Below are positions 7,733-17,085 of a DNA stretch of 50,613 bases, one piece after another. How positions within the stretch are numbered: position 1 is the first letter of the stretch; every line of letters begins with the position of its first letter. Both the position numbers and the translations under genes were made by a program. Source of the stretch: Fidelibacterota bacterium UBA2125 (GTDB lineage: Bacteria; Fidelibacterota; Marinisomatia; Marinisomatales; S15-B10); NCBI GenBank assembly GCA_002329125.1, contig DCXX01000150.1, positions 1 to 50,613 of the forward strand. Direction: 5' to 3'. Below the pieces are notes generated by a model. It was not told the DNA's origin, ran no database searches, and saw only the letters and a program-made list of their open reading frames with translations.

Positions 7733-9608
7733 AAAAACCACAATTCTGGACAGGGTCCATTCACCGGCTGATCTGAAGAAACTGGATCGCCAGGAGATCG
7801 ACCAGCTGTGTGATGATGTTCGCCAGCACATCATTGATGTGGTAGAGGAGAAGGGGGGACATTTTTCTTCACCTTTAGGTGTCGTGGATCTTACCGTGGC
7901 TCTTCATAAGGTTTTTGATACTCCCAAAGATCTGCTTATCTGGGATGTGGGTCACCAGTGCTATGCCCACAAGATTGTCACGGGCCGCCGGGACAATTTC
8001 CACACTTTGCGCCAGTATGACGGCATTAGCGGTTTTTGTAAACGTGACGAAAGTGAATATGATATTTTTGGCGCCGGTCACGCCAGCACCTCCATTTCCG
8101 CCGCTCTCGGCATGGCACGAGCCCGGGACCTGAAAGGAGAAAAACAGTGCGTCGTTGCAATAATCGGTGATGGAGCCATGACAGGTGGTCTTGCCTATGA
8201 AGGTATGAATAATGCTGGTGTACTCCCGAGCCAGTTTTTGATCGTGGTAAACGATAACAAAATGTCCATTTCACATACGGTAGGTGCACTGTCCCATTAC
8301 CTCACTAAAATGGTGACAAACCCGCTGTACAACCGTGTCAGGGATAAGATATGGGAATTGACAGGGATACTTCCGGGAATCTCCAAAAAAGTTGTTCGCC
8401 GGACAGCTCATTCAATCCAGGAAGGTATTAAACATCTTCTCGTACCGGGAATGATTTTCGAGGAACTGGGGCTTAGATATTTTGGTCCTATTGATGGTCA
8501 CAATATGGATGAAATGATAGAGACCTTTGAGAATCTGAAAAGTGCTTCATTTCCGGCCGTTGTCCATGTTTTGACACGTAAAGGTGTCGGCAAAGAAAAA
8601 GCGGAAACTGATCCGCTAAAATATTACTCCCTTTCCGGTAACGGGGACGGTCAGGCCCAAGAGTCCATTGCGCCGGACTACAGCAAAGTGTTCGGTTCTA
8701 TCGCCTGTCAGCTTGCTGAAGAAGATAAAGATGTCGTTTGTGTGGTGGCTGCCATGCGGGAAGGGACAGGCCTCGTTCCGTTTGCTGAAAAACACCCGGA
8801 TCGTTTCTTTGATGGCGGCATCGCCGAAGGCCACGCCGTTACATTTGCCGGTGGTCTGGCTGCATCGGGGATGAAGCCTATTGTAGCCATCTATTCCACC
8901 TTTTTGCAGCGCAGTTATGATATGATTGTTCACGACATAGCCCTTCAGAAACTACCTGTCCTTTTCTGTCTGGACAGAGGAGGTGTTGTGGGACCTGACG
9001 GCCCCACCCATCACGGTGTGTTTGACCTCTCTTTTCTCAGATCAATACCGGGTATAGCCCTGGCGGCACCGAAAGACGGTAATGAACTGCGGAATCTGAT
9101 GTACACAGGATTGAATCACTGGAAAGGTCCTTTTGTGGTGCGCTACCCGAAAGCGACATCCTTGGTTTTCGATGAATCGTTGGCGCCTGAGGCAGTTGAA
9201 GTGGGAACGTGGGAAGTTTTGAAGGAAGGAAACGACCTGGTAATCCTGGCTGTTGGTAGCATGGTTCCTGAAGCACAACATGCCGTTGAAAAACAGAACC
9301 TGGATGTTCAACTTGTGAACGCCCGTTTTGTTAAACCCTTAGATGAAAAAATGCTGGATGAGATAAGTCGACAGTTTTCAACAGTTGTCACCATTGAAGA
9401 AGGTTCTCTGGAAGGTGGTTTTGGACCAGCGGTCCTGTATGCATTGAATGAAAGAAATTTTGGTGGGAAAGTGCATCATCTGGGAATTCCTGATGAGTTT
9501 GTGGAACATGGTGATCGGCGACGGCTGTTGAACGACCTCGGCCTCACCTCGGAGAGGATTGCCGAAACTGTATCAAAACTGGTGACTTCAACCACTTTTT
9601 CTCAGTAG
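7725..9608 (+). CDS. dxs: 1-deoxy-D-xylulose-5-phosphate synthase
   Basis: DXS condenses pyruvate and glyceraldehyde 3-phosphate to DXP, the entry step of the MEP pathway. The thiamine-diphosphate motif is GDGAMTGGLAYEGMNNAG. The N-terminal WDVGHQCYAHKI (active-site His), the transketolase-like core EGHAVTFAGGLA, and PTHHGVFDLSF are intact. Length of 627 residues matches the family. The start is TTG at 7725, well placed after AAAGGAG; no ATG lies near in this frame. Because the neighbouring pdxST make PLP without DXP, this enzyme probably serves isoprenoid and perhaps thiamine synthesis only. Confidence 0.96.
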   Translation: MPEKTTILDRVHSPADLKKLDRQEIDQLCDDVRQHIIDVVEEKGGHFSSPLGVVDLTVALHKVFDTPKDLLIWDVGHQCYAHKIVTGRRDNFHTLRQYDGISGFCKRDESEYDIFGAGHASTSISAALGMARARDLKGEKQCVVAIIGDGAMTGGLAYEGMNNAGVLPSQFLIVVNDNKMSISHTVGALSHYLTKMVTNPLYNRVRDKIWELTGILPGISKKVVRRTAHSIQEGIKHLLVPGMIFEELGLRYFGPIDGHNMDEMIETFENLKSASFPAVVHVLTRKGVGKEKAETDPLKYYSLSGNGDGQAQESIAPDYSKVFGSIACQLAEEDKDVVCVVAAMREGTGLVPFAEKHPDRFFDGGIAEGHAVTFAGGLAASGMKPIVAIYSTFLQRSYDMIVHDIALQKLPVLFCLDRGGVVGPDGPTHHGVFDLSFLRSIPGIALAAPKDGNELRNLMYTGLNHWKGPFVVRYPKATSLVFDESLAPEAVEVGTWEVLKEGNDLVILAVGSMVPEAQHAVEKQNLDVQLVNARFVKPLDEKMLDEISRQFSTVVTIEEGSLEGGFGPAVLYALNERNFGGKVHHLGIPDEFVEHGDRRRLLNDLGLTSERIAETVSKLVTSTTFSQ

Positions 9609-9625
9609 TCTGAACGGAGCATAGA

Positions 9626-11347
9626 ATGAATTCAGCACTCCTTGCCGTAATCGGTTTGTCGACCTTCTATTTGGGTTACCGTTTCTATTCCAGTTGGATC
9701 TCTAACAAGATTTACAAGACTGATCCCGACCTAAAAGTACCTGCCCATGAACTGAGGGACAACGTGGATTTCGTTCCTACGAAAAAGCACATCCTTTTTG
9801 GTCACCATTTCACCTCCATCGCCGGTGCTGCGCCCATTGTCGGTCCCTGTGTGGCTGCCTACTGGGGGTGGCTGCCCGCCTGCCTCTGGATTATCCTCGG
9901 AACCGTTTTTATGGGTGCTGTTCATGACTTTGGTGCACTGGTGGTGAGCGTTCGTGAAAAGGGGCGGAGCATTGCTGATGTAAGTAGCAAGATTATGAGT
10001 GATAATGCCCGCATTATGTTCCTTCTTTTTGTTTTGATGCTTGTTTGGCTTGTACTGGCTGTTTTTGCAATGGTCATTGCCGATCTTTTTGTGGTTGTTC
10101 CCAGCGCTGTGCTTCCTATCAATATTGAGATTATACTGGCAATCGGGGTCGGTTGGCTCATTTATAAAAAAGGTGTAGATGCACTTGGCCCCTCCCTTGT
10201 TGCTTTGTTATTGCTCTACTTTTTTATCTGGGTAGGAACAAAGACACCCTTAAGTTTTGAGAGCCTGGGCATGTCACGGGCCGAAGCGTCTACTACCTGG
10301 GTTGTCTTGCTGTTTACCTACTCGGCTATTGCAAGTCTTTTGCCTGTCTGGTTCCTCCTTCAGCCGAGAGACTACATTAACAGCCACCAGCTTCTTGTCG
10401 GGCTTGGATTACTTTATGCAGGAATTTTTTATGCCCGGCCCCTCATTGAGGCGCCGGCCGTCAGGTTGGCGGTGGATCACGGCGCACCATCTATGATTCC
10501 TCTTTTGTTTGTTACTATTGCCTGTGGTGCCATCAGTGGTTTTCACGGTCTTGTCGCTTCCGGTACCACCTCCAAGCAAGTGAACCGTGTGAACGATATA
10601 CGCCTCATTGGCTACGGTGGTATGCTGGGGGAGGGGACCCTGGCCTTGGCATCCATGATCGCGGCGGTGGCGGGAATTTCCCTCGTGGCTGCCTGTACGC
10701 TCCCTTCTCAGGGACAGGTTGAGAATCTGTCCTGGGCCGTTTATTATGATAGCTGGGCCCATGCCAGTGGTAACAAGGCGTCAGCTTTTGTTCTGGGCGG
10801 AGGTGCTCTCATTCAGGAATTGGGTGTTCCGGCCGAGCTGGCTAAAACTCTAATGGCAGTCCTGGTTATTTCATTTGCCGCCACAACTCTGGATACTGCC
10901 ACACGTATTCAACGGTTTGTCCTTTCTGAACTTGGTAGTGCCGTGAATATAAAACTGCTCACAAACCGGTATATTGCAACAGCTGTTGCTGTTCTGCCGG
11001 CCCTTGCTTTAACTCTGTGGAATGTGAACGATCCGTCCACCGGTGCGGCCAGACAAGCGGGATGGGTGCTGTGGCCCATATTTGGCGCCAGTAACCAGAT
11101 GCTGGCTGGATTGACACTAATGGTGGTAACACTCTACTTCTGGCAGCTTAAAAGACCAGTTTTGCCTGTACTTATTCCCATGATCTTTGTCATGACAGCA
11201 ACACTTGTGTCTATAGTTATAAAGACAACAGATTTTTTTGCAAACAACTGGCTTCTTTTCGGCCTAAATCTGTTTCTGATTGTCCTTTTTGTCTGGATGA
11301 TCTATGAAGGAGTTCAGACTGTAACCAGAAGCCGGGTGACGGGATAA
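9626..11347 (+). CDS. CstA family membrane transporter (carbon starvation protein)
   Basis: CstA-type proteins are inner-membrane carriers; E. coli CstA and BtsT take up pyruvate, and peptides have also been proposed as substrates. The N-terminal signature is clear: HHFTSIAGAAPIVGP, followed by GAVHDFGALVVSVREKGRSI, a hallmark of this family. About 14-16 hydrophobic helices follow, with FHGLVASGTTSKQ and the IFGASNQMLAGLTL stretch near the end. At 573 residues it is shorter than E. coli CstA (~700) and falls in the shorter bacterial group. It lies 17 bases after dxs (which uses pyruvate) and 6 bases before the acyl-CoA mutase, so a role in organic-acid uptake is plausible. The substrate cannot be read from sequence. 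Confidence 0.88.
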   Translation: MNSALLAVIGLSTFYLGYRFYSSWISNKIYKTDPDLKVPAHELRDNVDFVPTKKHILFGHHFTSIAGAAPIVGPCVAAYWGWLPACLWIILGTVFMGAVHDFGALVVSVREKGRSIADVSSKIMSDNARIMFLLFVLMLVWLVLAVFAMVIADLFVVVPSAVLPINIEIILAIGVGWLIYKKGVDALGPSLVALLLLYFFIWVGTKTPLSFESLGMSRAEASTTWVVLLFTYSAIASLLPVWFLLQPRDYINSHQLLVGLGLLYAGIFYARPLIEAPAVRLAVDHGAPSMIPLLFVTIACGAISGFHGLVASGTTSKQVNRVNDIRLIGYGGMLGEGTLALASMIAAVAGISLVAACTLPSQGQVENLSWAVYYDSWAHASGNKASAFVLGGGALIQELGVPAELAKTLMAVLVISFAATTLDTATRIQRFVLSELGSAVNIKLLTNRYIATAVAVLPALALTLWNVNDPSTGAARQAGWVLWPIFGASNQMLAGLTLMVVTLYFWQLKRPVLPVLIPMIFVMTATLVSIVIKTTDFFANNWLLFGLNLFLIVLFVWMIYEGVQTVTRSRVTG

Positions 11348-11353
11348 ACTGAA

Positions 11354-13024
11354 ATGTCTTCAAACGGGAAACAGCAACTGGATCTTTTCTCTGATTCTGA
11401 AGCACTGTGGAAGAAAGAATCCTCTTCCGATGGTGAACGCAAATACAACTTTGAAACCGTCAGCGGCGAAAAAGTAGACCTTCTCTATTATCCCGAAAAG
11501 CCCAACGGTGAATTCATGGAAAAGATAAGCTTTCCAGGGCAATACCCTTACACAAGGGGTATCCATGCCAACATGTACCGCGGAAAATTGTGGACCATGC
11601 GTCAATTCTCAGGTTTTGGCACCCCCAAAGAGACAAATGAACGTTATCATTTTCTCATGAAAGAAGGGCAAATGGGTCTTTCCGTGGCTTATGATATGCC
11701 TACCCTTATGGGTTACGATGCGGACCACCCTATTTCCGAAGGTGAGGTGGGAAAGTGCGGTGTCTCCGTCTGTTCCCTCAAAGATATGGAAATGCTATTT
11801 CACGGTATCAATCTTGGTGATGTGAGTGTTTCACAGACCATTAACGGCCCTTCTATCGTTTTGCTGGCCCTCTATATTGCTGTTGCTGAAGGACAGGGAG
11901 TCCCTTTAAAGGATTTGAGAGGAACGCTTCAAAATGACATCCTGAAGGAATTTATTGCTCAGAAAGAGTGGATCTACCCGCCCAGAGATCACATGAGGAT
12001 TATTACCGATATCATTGAATTTTGTACCGATGAGATGCCACAGTTCAACACCGTTTCCATCAGCGGCTACCACATCCGGGAGGCTGGCTCCACTGCCGCC
12101 CAGGAACTGGCGTTTACACTGCTGGATGGATTCTGTTATGTGGAGCATGCAATAGAGCGCGGTATTGATATTGACAAATTCGCACCGAGACTCTCTTTCT
12201 TTTTCAACTCCCACCTCGACTTTTTGGAAGAGATCGCCAAATTTCGGGCTGCCAGACGTATCTGGGCGCGGCATATGAAAGATAAGTACCTTGCAAAAGA
12301 TCCCCGTTCCTGGAAATTGCGGTTCCACACACAAACAGCCGGTTGCAGCCTCACGGCCCAGCAGCCGGAGATCAATATTGCCCGTACAGCTTTCCAGGCC
12401 ATGGCCGGCGTCCTGGGTGGGACACAGTCCCTCCACACTAACTCCATGGATGAGACGTTGGCCTTGCCGTCAAAGAAAGCCGCCGAGATTGCATTGCGAA
12501 CACAACAAATTATTGCCTATGAAACGGGCGTGTCTAATGTTGTCGATCCGCTGGGAGGGTCGTGGTACATCGAATCACTTACGGATAAACTTGAGAAAGA
12601 GGCGGAAGATTACTTTGAAAAAGTAAAAAAAATAGGTGGCGTCATTCCCGCACTTGAGGAAGGTTTCTTTCAGCGTGAGATTGCTAGGTCAGCCTTTGAA
12701 TATGAGAAAAAGATTAATGAAAATAGTCGTATAGTGGTGGGGGTGAATGATTTCGTTAAGGAGGATGAGGAGATAGAAATTCCTCTCATGGAGATCGGTT
12801 TGGAGGCTGAAGAAAAACAGAAGAAAAAATTGACCGAGCTCCGGGATAGCCGCAATCAGAAGAAAGTTGATGCTGCGCTCAAACGAGTAGAGGAGACATC
12901 TCGAGATGGATCAAACCTGGTTCCTCCCATTGTGGCAGCGGCGAAGGAAATGGCCACCATGGGAGAAATCGTTGATGCCATGAAGACAGTTTTTGGAGAA
13001 TGGACAGAAACACCTGTAGTTTGA
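11354..13024 (+). CDS. Coenzyme B12-dependent acyl-CoA mutase, large subunit (isobutyryl-CoA mutase-like)
   Basis: The protein is the catalytic TIM-barrel chain of the methylmalonyl-CoA mutase family: QYPYTRGIHANMYRGKLWT, SGYHIREAGSTAAQELAF and TQSLHTNSMDE are typical. It ends at TETPVV (556 residues) without the C-terminal B12-binding domain, so it needs a separate small subunit, which is not in the window. Aligned by eye to Propionibacterium MutB with a constant offset of four, Gln193 and His240 match the conserved Gln197 and His244. However, Phe85 replaces Tyr89 and Gln203 replaces Arg207, the residue that binds the carboxylate of methylmalonyl-CoA. Phe/Gln is the pair known from isobutyryl-CoA mutase. 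His71 and Lys78 also differ from the usual Tyr and Arg. The true substrate is therefore probably a monocarboxylic acyl-CoA. Confidence 0.85.
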   Translation: MSSNGKQQLDLFSDSEALWKKESSSDGERKYNFETVSGEKVDLLYYPEKPNGEFMEKISFPGQYPYTRGIHANMYRGKLWTMRQFSGFGTPKETNERYHFLMKEGQMGLSVAYDMPTLMGYDADHPISEGEVGKCGVSVCSLKDMEMLFHGINLGDVSVSQTINGPSIVLLALYIAVAEGQGVPLKDLRGTLQNDILKEFIAQKEWIYPPRDHMRIITDIIEFCTDEMPQFNTVSISGYHIREAGSTAAQELAFTLLDGFCYVEHAIERGIDIDKFAPRLSFFFNSHLDFLEEIAKFRAARRIWARHMKDKYLAKDPRSWKLRFHTQTAGCSLTAQQPEINIARTAFQAMAGVLGGTQSLHTNSMDETLALPSKKAAEIALRTQQIIAYETGVSNVVDPLGGSWYIESLTDKLEKEAEDYFEKVKKIGGVIPALEEGFFQREIARSAFEYEKKINENSRIVVGVNDFVKEDEEIEIPLMEIGLEAEEKQKKKLTELRDSRNQKKVDAALKRVEETSRDGSNLVPPIVAAAKEMATMGEIVDAMKTVFGEWTETPVV

Positions 13025-13035
13025 AAGGGTGAAGA

Positions 13036-13440
13036 ATGAACAAGAAGTTCCTAGTTGTGATTGTGGCCGTTGCCTTACTTATGATCGTCTGGGTTGGTTT
13101 AGGTTTTGAAGGGAATGAACTTCCTTATGTTACTATTCGGGAATTGACGACCAATTATGAAAAAAAACCGGGGAAACGTTTCCGATTGGGCGGGAATGTG
13201 AAGGAAGGTTCAATTCTTCATAATGAGGATGACCTTCTTGCCCTTTCTTTTGTTCTGATGCAGGAAGGCAATGAACTGCCTGTCAGTTATCACAAGATCG
13301 TTCCTGATATGTTCAAGGATGGTTCTGAAGTGGTTGTGGAAGGCATTTACGATGGTGAATATTTCCATGCGGACAACCTGATGACAAAGTGTGCTTCCCG
13401 CTATGAAGGCGACCTTCGGGACATGGAAACATTTCTTTAG
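13036..13440 (+). CDS. ccmE: Cytochrome c maturation haem chaperone CcmE, Cys (CxxxY) variant
   Basis: CcmE carries haem covalently in the periplasm between CcmC and CcmF. Residues ~5-22 form the N-terminal anchor and the rest is the OB-fold: GKRFRLGGNVKEGSI, VSYHKIVPDMFKDGSEVVVEG and HADNLMTKC. In E. coli the haem-binding residue is His in HDENY; here the aligned stretch is CASRY, so Cys119 takes the place of His and Tyr123 is kept. This CxxxY form is known from Desulfovibrio and archaea and defines System I*. Length of 134 residues is normal. The gene begins an uninterrupted ccm cluster. Confidence 0.93.
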   Translation: MNKKFLVVIVAVALLMIVWVGLGFEGNELPYVTIRELTTNYEKKPGKRFRLGGNVKEGSILHNEDDLLALSFVLMQEGNELPVSYHKIVPDMFKDGSEVVVEGIYDGEYFHADNLMTKCASRYEGDLRDMETFL

Positions 13441-13470
13441 CCCTGTTCGTTAACCCTATTCCATAAAGCA

Positions 13471-15444
13471 ATGCCTGTTTACGGTGCCTCACTCCTCAGT
13501 ATCAGTCTCGGTTTAGCTGTACTTACAATTTTTCTTCTCGTCCTTTTCTTACGCAGGAATGATGACAGATTTTTCTTTGTGGCCCAAAGAACAAGCCTTA
13601 GTGTCTGCTTTCTTGTGACTTTGGCCACGGTGACGCTGTTGGCGAGCCTCGTAAAGGGTGACTTTGATGTTGACTATGTAGCGAGATATACCAGCTTGGG
13701 GACACCTACACTGTACAAGTTTACAGCAATATGGGCGGGGCAATCGGGATCGCTCCTTTTCTGGCTTTTCGTTCTTTGTTGCTACTCGGCAGTGGTTTTA
13801 CTCCAAAACAGGAACAGGCATGAGAAGCTCATGCCTTACGTCATCATGACCCTGGCCGTTGTCCAGACCTTTTTTTTGCTTCTGGTAAACTTTGTAGCCA
13901 ACCCCTTTTCACCGGTAGAGGCCAACTTTCCGGTTCACGATGGGCTTGGACTCAATCCTCTTTTGCAGAATCCTACCATGGCTATTCACCCGCCCATGCT
14001 CTATCTGGGTTATGTCGGTTTTTCTGTTCCCTTTGCTTTTGCTATAGCAGCTCTTTTTTCTCGGCAATTGGATGCGGTCTGGGTCCGGAGTATCCGCCGG
14101 TGGACGCTGTTTACCTGGTTGGCTCTGGGGCTTGGAATTCTCCTGGGCGGCTGGTGGGCTTATAATGAGCTGGGATGGGGCGGCTACTGGGCTTGGGATC
14201 CTGTTGAAAATGCCTCCTTCATGCCGTGGTTGACTGGTACCGCCTTCATTCACAGCATTATTATTCAGGAAAAGAAAAATATGCTGAAAGTGTGGAATAT
14301 GATCCTCATTTTCGTGACGTTTGTACTCTGCATATTTGGGACATTTCTAACACGAAGTGGAATAGTTTCTTCAGTCCACTCCTTTACAGAATCTTCCCTG
14401 GGGCCCATGTTTCTTACGTTCGTCTTCCTGATTCTGGCGGTAAGTATTTATCTGCTTCTCACAAGACTTGATGATCTGAAAACTGAGAGGCGACTGGAAT
14501 CATTTATTTCCAGAGAGAGCGGTTTTCTTTTTAACAACGTTATCTTTGTGAGTATCTGTTTTGCCGTTCTATGGGGAACCATGTTTCCAATAGTTTCAGA
14601 AGCAGTCACAGGGACGCAGATCACTGTGGGAGCGCCTTTTTTTAATCAGATCACCATTCCCATTGGCCTTATACTACTTTTTCTTGCGGGCATCGGCCCC
14701 CTGTTGGCATGGCGGAGAACTTCTAAAGAGAGTTTGATCAGGAACTTTTCCATTCCTGTTCTCACAGGTCTTGGGACAGTTGTTGTGGTCATGGGTTTTG
14801 GTCTAAGGACTATTTATCCTCTGGTGACGGTATTTCTCACAGCCTTTGTTACCGCCACTGTAGTTCTTGAATTTTGGAGGGGTGTCACTGTTAGGACAAG
14901 AAAATTTGGCGAAAACCCCTTTATTGCTCTTTTGAAAATGATCTCCAAGAACCGGTCACGTTACGGTGGTTACATTGTTCATATGGGAATCGTCTTCATG
15001 TTTGTGGGATTTATCGGCAAAGCTTTTGATAAAGATAAGGAATGGAGCATGTTAGTGGGAGACGAAGTTCATATTGCAGGGTATGATATTGTTCTTACGG
15101 ATTTGAATGAGGAGGAGAGGCCTAACCACTTCGCCTGGATTGCGACGCTAGATGTGGTCAAAGAGGGAAAAGATGTGGTGTCACTACATCCTGAGAAACG
15201 TATCTATTTTCACCGCAATCCCAATCCCGACAGGCGGCAGCCCCACAGCGAACTTTCTCTTTACTCCACGTGGCGGGAGGATGTCTATTCTGTCTTTGGT
15301 GGAATTGACCAGGATAAGGGATTGCTTACCATCAAGATCATGGTAAACCGCCTGGTACGTTTTGTCTGGTTGGGTAGCTATTTGCTTCTTTTCGGTACTG
15401 TTATTTCCCTTTGGCCCAGCCGCGGATTTGTTAAAGGAGCCTGA
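13471..15444 (+). CDS. ccmF: Cytochrome c haem lyase subunit CcmF
   Basis: CcmF takes haem from CcmE and, with CcmH partners in standard System I, attaches it to apocytochrome c. The polytopic protein shows GQSGSLLFWLF, the WWD haem-handling motif GGYWAWDPVENASFMPW, and all four histidines expected as haem ligands: in AIHPPMLYLGY, TAFIHSI, SSVHSFTES and YIVHMGI. The soluble periplasmic part follows the last of these and a final helix (YLLLFGTVISLWPS) ends the protein. At 657 residues it matches the family. The ATG at 13471 fits the MPVYGASLLSISLGLA start. The stop lies one base before the next ATG. Confidence 0.95.
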   Translation: MPVYGASLLSISLGLAVLTIFLLVLFLRRNDDRFFFVAQRTSLSVCFLVTLATVTLLASLVKGDFDVDYVARYTSLGTPTLYKFTAIWAGQSGSLLFWLFVLCCYSAVVLLQNRNRHEKLMPYVIMTLAVVQTFFLLLVNFVANPFSPVEANFPVHDGLGLNPLLQNPTMAIHPPMLYLGYVGFSVPFAFAIAALFSRQLDAVWVRSIRRWTLFTWLALGLGILLGGWWAYNELGWGGYWAWDPVENASFMPWLTGTAFIHSIIIQEKKNMLKVWNMILIFVTFVLCIFGTFLTRSGIVSSVHSFTESSLGPMFLTFVFLILAVSIYLLLTRLDDLKTERRLESFISRESGFLFNNVIFVSICFAVLWGTMFPIVSEAVTGTQITVGAPFFNQITIPIGLILLFLAGIGPLLAWRRTSKESLIRNFSIPVLTGLGTVVVVMGFGLRTIYPLVTVFLTAFVTATVVLEFWRGVTVRTRKFGENPFIALLKMISKNRSRYGGYIVHMGIVFMFVGFIGKAFDKDKEWSMLVGDEVHIAGYDIVLTDLNEEERPNHFAWIATLDVVKEGKDVVSLHPEKRIYFHRNPNPDRRQPHSELSLYSTWREDVYSVFGGIDQDKGLLTIKIMVNRLVRFVWLGSYLLLFGTVISLWPSRGFVKGA

Positions 15445-15445
15445 G

Positions 15446-15724
15446 ATGTTCGCAACTATTATGACCGTTCTGACATTTGTTGTGGTACTTGTCTTTTCTG
15501 TACAGCCGCTTTTTGTCTCGAAAGGAAGGAGCAGGAGTAGTTATAAAATGACGGCTGAGGCTCTTGAATTGCGTAAACTTTCACTGTACGAGCAGATCAA
15601 GGAGTTAGAACTGGAGTATGAAATGGGAAGTATTTCTTCAGCTGATTTTCAACTTAACAGAAGCGAACTCAAGCGGGAAGTATCAACGGTGCTGGAAAAG
15701 ATGAATTCCATCAGTTTAGAATAA
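15446..15724 (+). CDS. Small CcmI-like membrane protein with coiled coil
   Basis: This 92-residue protein has one N-terminal membrane helix (TVLTFVVVLVFSVQPLFV) and a cytoplasmic helical stretch with LYEQIKELELEYEMGSISSADF, which matches the LxELExDxxxGxLsxxdy pattern found near the N-terminus of CcmI. It lacks the TPR half of CcmI, so it resembles the short CcmI-like proteins of ccm operons outside Proteobacteria. It has no CxxC and is not CcmH. The ATG at 15446 is chosen over a frame beginning inside ccmF because AAAGGAG lies at the right distance. Its exact role is unproven. Confidence 0.7.
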   Translation: MFATIMTVLTFVVVLVFSVQPLFVSKGRSRSSYKMTAEALELRKLSLYEQIKELELEYEMGSISSADFQLNRSELKREVSTVLEKMNSISLE

Positions 15725-15739
15725 CTGATCCAACATTTA

Positions 15740-16423
15740 GTGCTTTCTATAAAAAATATAAATAAACAGTTTGGCCACAGGCCTGTGCTCAGGGATGTTT
15801 CCCTTGAAATCGGGGATGGTGAATTGCTCGGTTTGGTTGGTCCCAACGGCTCGGGAAAATCGACACTTTTGAGAATAGTGGTGAGAGTGGTGAGTTGTGA
15901 TGGTGGATCCATCTCATGGAACGGTAACTCAATTCTCAATGCCGGAGCAGACCAGCGTCGCCCCCTTCTTTATCTCGGTCATGAGCCAGGATTCTATCCA
16001 CCGCTTTCTGCCGCGGAGAATCTTCTCCTCATAGCAAAACTTTATGGTTTGGAACCATCGCCGGCGGATGTTGAAAAGAATCTGTCTGAAGTGGGACTTG
16101 ATCCCGCTAGAAGCGGACCCATCAGAGAGTTTTCCCGGGGTATGCTTCAGCGTTTGGCACTTGCGAAAACACTTACTATTCCGTGGGAGCTTCTTCTTCT
16201 GGATGAACCTACCACTGGCCTTGACAAACAAGGAAAATCAATGTTGTCACAACTGATAGAAACTTGGCGCAAGGATGATAGGTCACTCTTGCTCGTCTCT
16301 CATGATGAAGAGTGGCTCTCATCTCACTGTGACAGGATGGTTCAGTTGTCCAACGGCCGTATCCAGAGAAGTGAAGTAGACGGGGAAAAGTCGGTTCAGA
16401 CTGAATTGGTGGGAGAGGCTTAA
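15740..16423 (+). CDS. ccmA: Haem exporter/release ABC ATPase CcmA
   Basis: CcmA is the ATPase of the CcmABCD complex that frees haem-loaded CcmE from CcmC. Walker A (GPNGSGKST), the signature (FSRGMLQRLALAK, in place of LSGGQ), Walker B (LLLLDEPTTGLD) and the switch His (LLVSHDEEW) are present. The short length (227 residues) and the variant signature are typical of CcmA. The start is GTG at 15740, giving LSIKNINKQFG; it lies 15 bases after the CcmI-like gene. The stop overlaps ccmB by one base (TAATG). Confidence 0.9.
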   Translation: MLSIKNINKQFGHRPVLRDVSLEIGDGELLGLVGPNGSGKSTLLRIVVRVVSCDGGSISWNGNSILNAGADQRRPLLYLGHEPGFYPPLSAAENLLLIAKLYGLEPSPADVEKNLSEVGLDPARSGPIREFSRGMLQRLALAKTLTIPWELLLLDEPTTGLDKQGKSMLSQLIETWRKDDRSLLLVSHDEEWLSSHCDRMVQLSNGRIQRSEVDGEKSVQTELVGEA

Positions 16424-17085
16424 TGCTGGCAGTCCTGGTTCGGAAAGATTTGCTGATAGAATTCAGGAGCCGGGAGATTCTGATCTCCATGATCACCTTT
16501 GGTGCGGCTATTACGTTGCTTTACGCCTTTTCTTTTCGACCTTCTCCTGAATCTATGCTGACATTCGCACCTGGATTGATGTGGATGGTCTTTCTTTTTG
16601 TCAGCGTTCTGGCGCTACACCGCTCCCACAGTCTTGAAAAAGAATTTGACGCTTTTTCCATGATTCTTTCTGCTCCCGTTGAAAGAAGTGTTCTTTTTAT
16701 TAGCAAGTATCTGAGCGGATTCATTTTCCTGGTTGTTGCCCAAATGGTTCTGTTGCCACTCTTTTTTCTTTTCCTTCAGCTACCGCTCCCGGCCAACCTT
16801 GCGCAGATGGTGGCTGTTTTTCTGCTTGTGGACTTGGGGATTAGTGCCGCCGGCAGCCTTCTTTCCGGTATAGTCATGCGGGTTCGGGTGAATGAGATGC
16901 TTTTGCCGCTAATGCTCTTTCCTATGGTGACGCCGCTTCTCATCAGCGCTGTAAAGAGCACTGCCTCCATCATGGACAGTCAACCGTTCAATCAGTGGAA
17001 ACTGTGGTTTCAGCTTATTTTGAGCTTCGTCATTGTTTTTAGTTTAATAGGTTATTTAATCTATGACTACGTGAGTGAGGAGTAA
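16423..17085 (+). CDS. ccmB: Haem exporter permease CcmB
   Basis: CcmB is the six-helix membrane partner of CcmA. The protein has about six hydrophobic segments, the early motif RKDLLIEFRSREI (family: RKDLLIELR...), EKEFDAFSMILSAPV, and LLPLMLFPMVTPLLI near the C-terminus, all typical of CcmB. Length of 220 residues is normal. It overlaps both ccmA and ccmC by one base each, which points to coupled translation. Confidence 0.9.
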   Translation: MLAVLVRKDLLIEFRSREILISMITFGAAITLLYAFSFRPSPESMLTFAPGLMWMVFLFVSVLALHRSHSLEKEFDAFSMILSAPVERSVLFISKYLSGFIFLVVAQMVLLPLFFLFLQLPLPANLAQMVAVFLLVDLGISAAGSLLSGIVMRVRVNEMLLPLMLFPMVTPLLISAVKSTASIMDSQPFNQWKLWFQLILSFVIVFSLIGYLIYDYVSEE

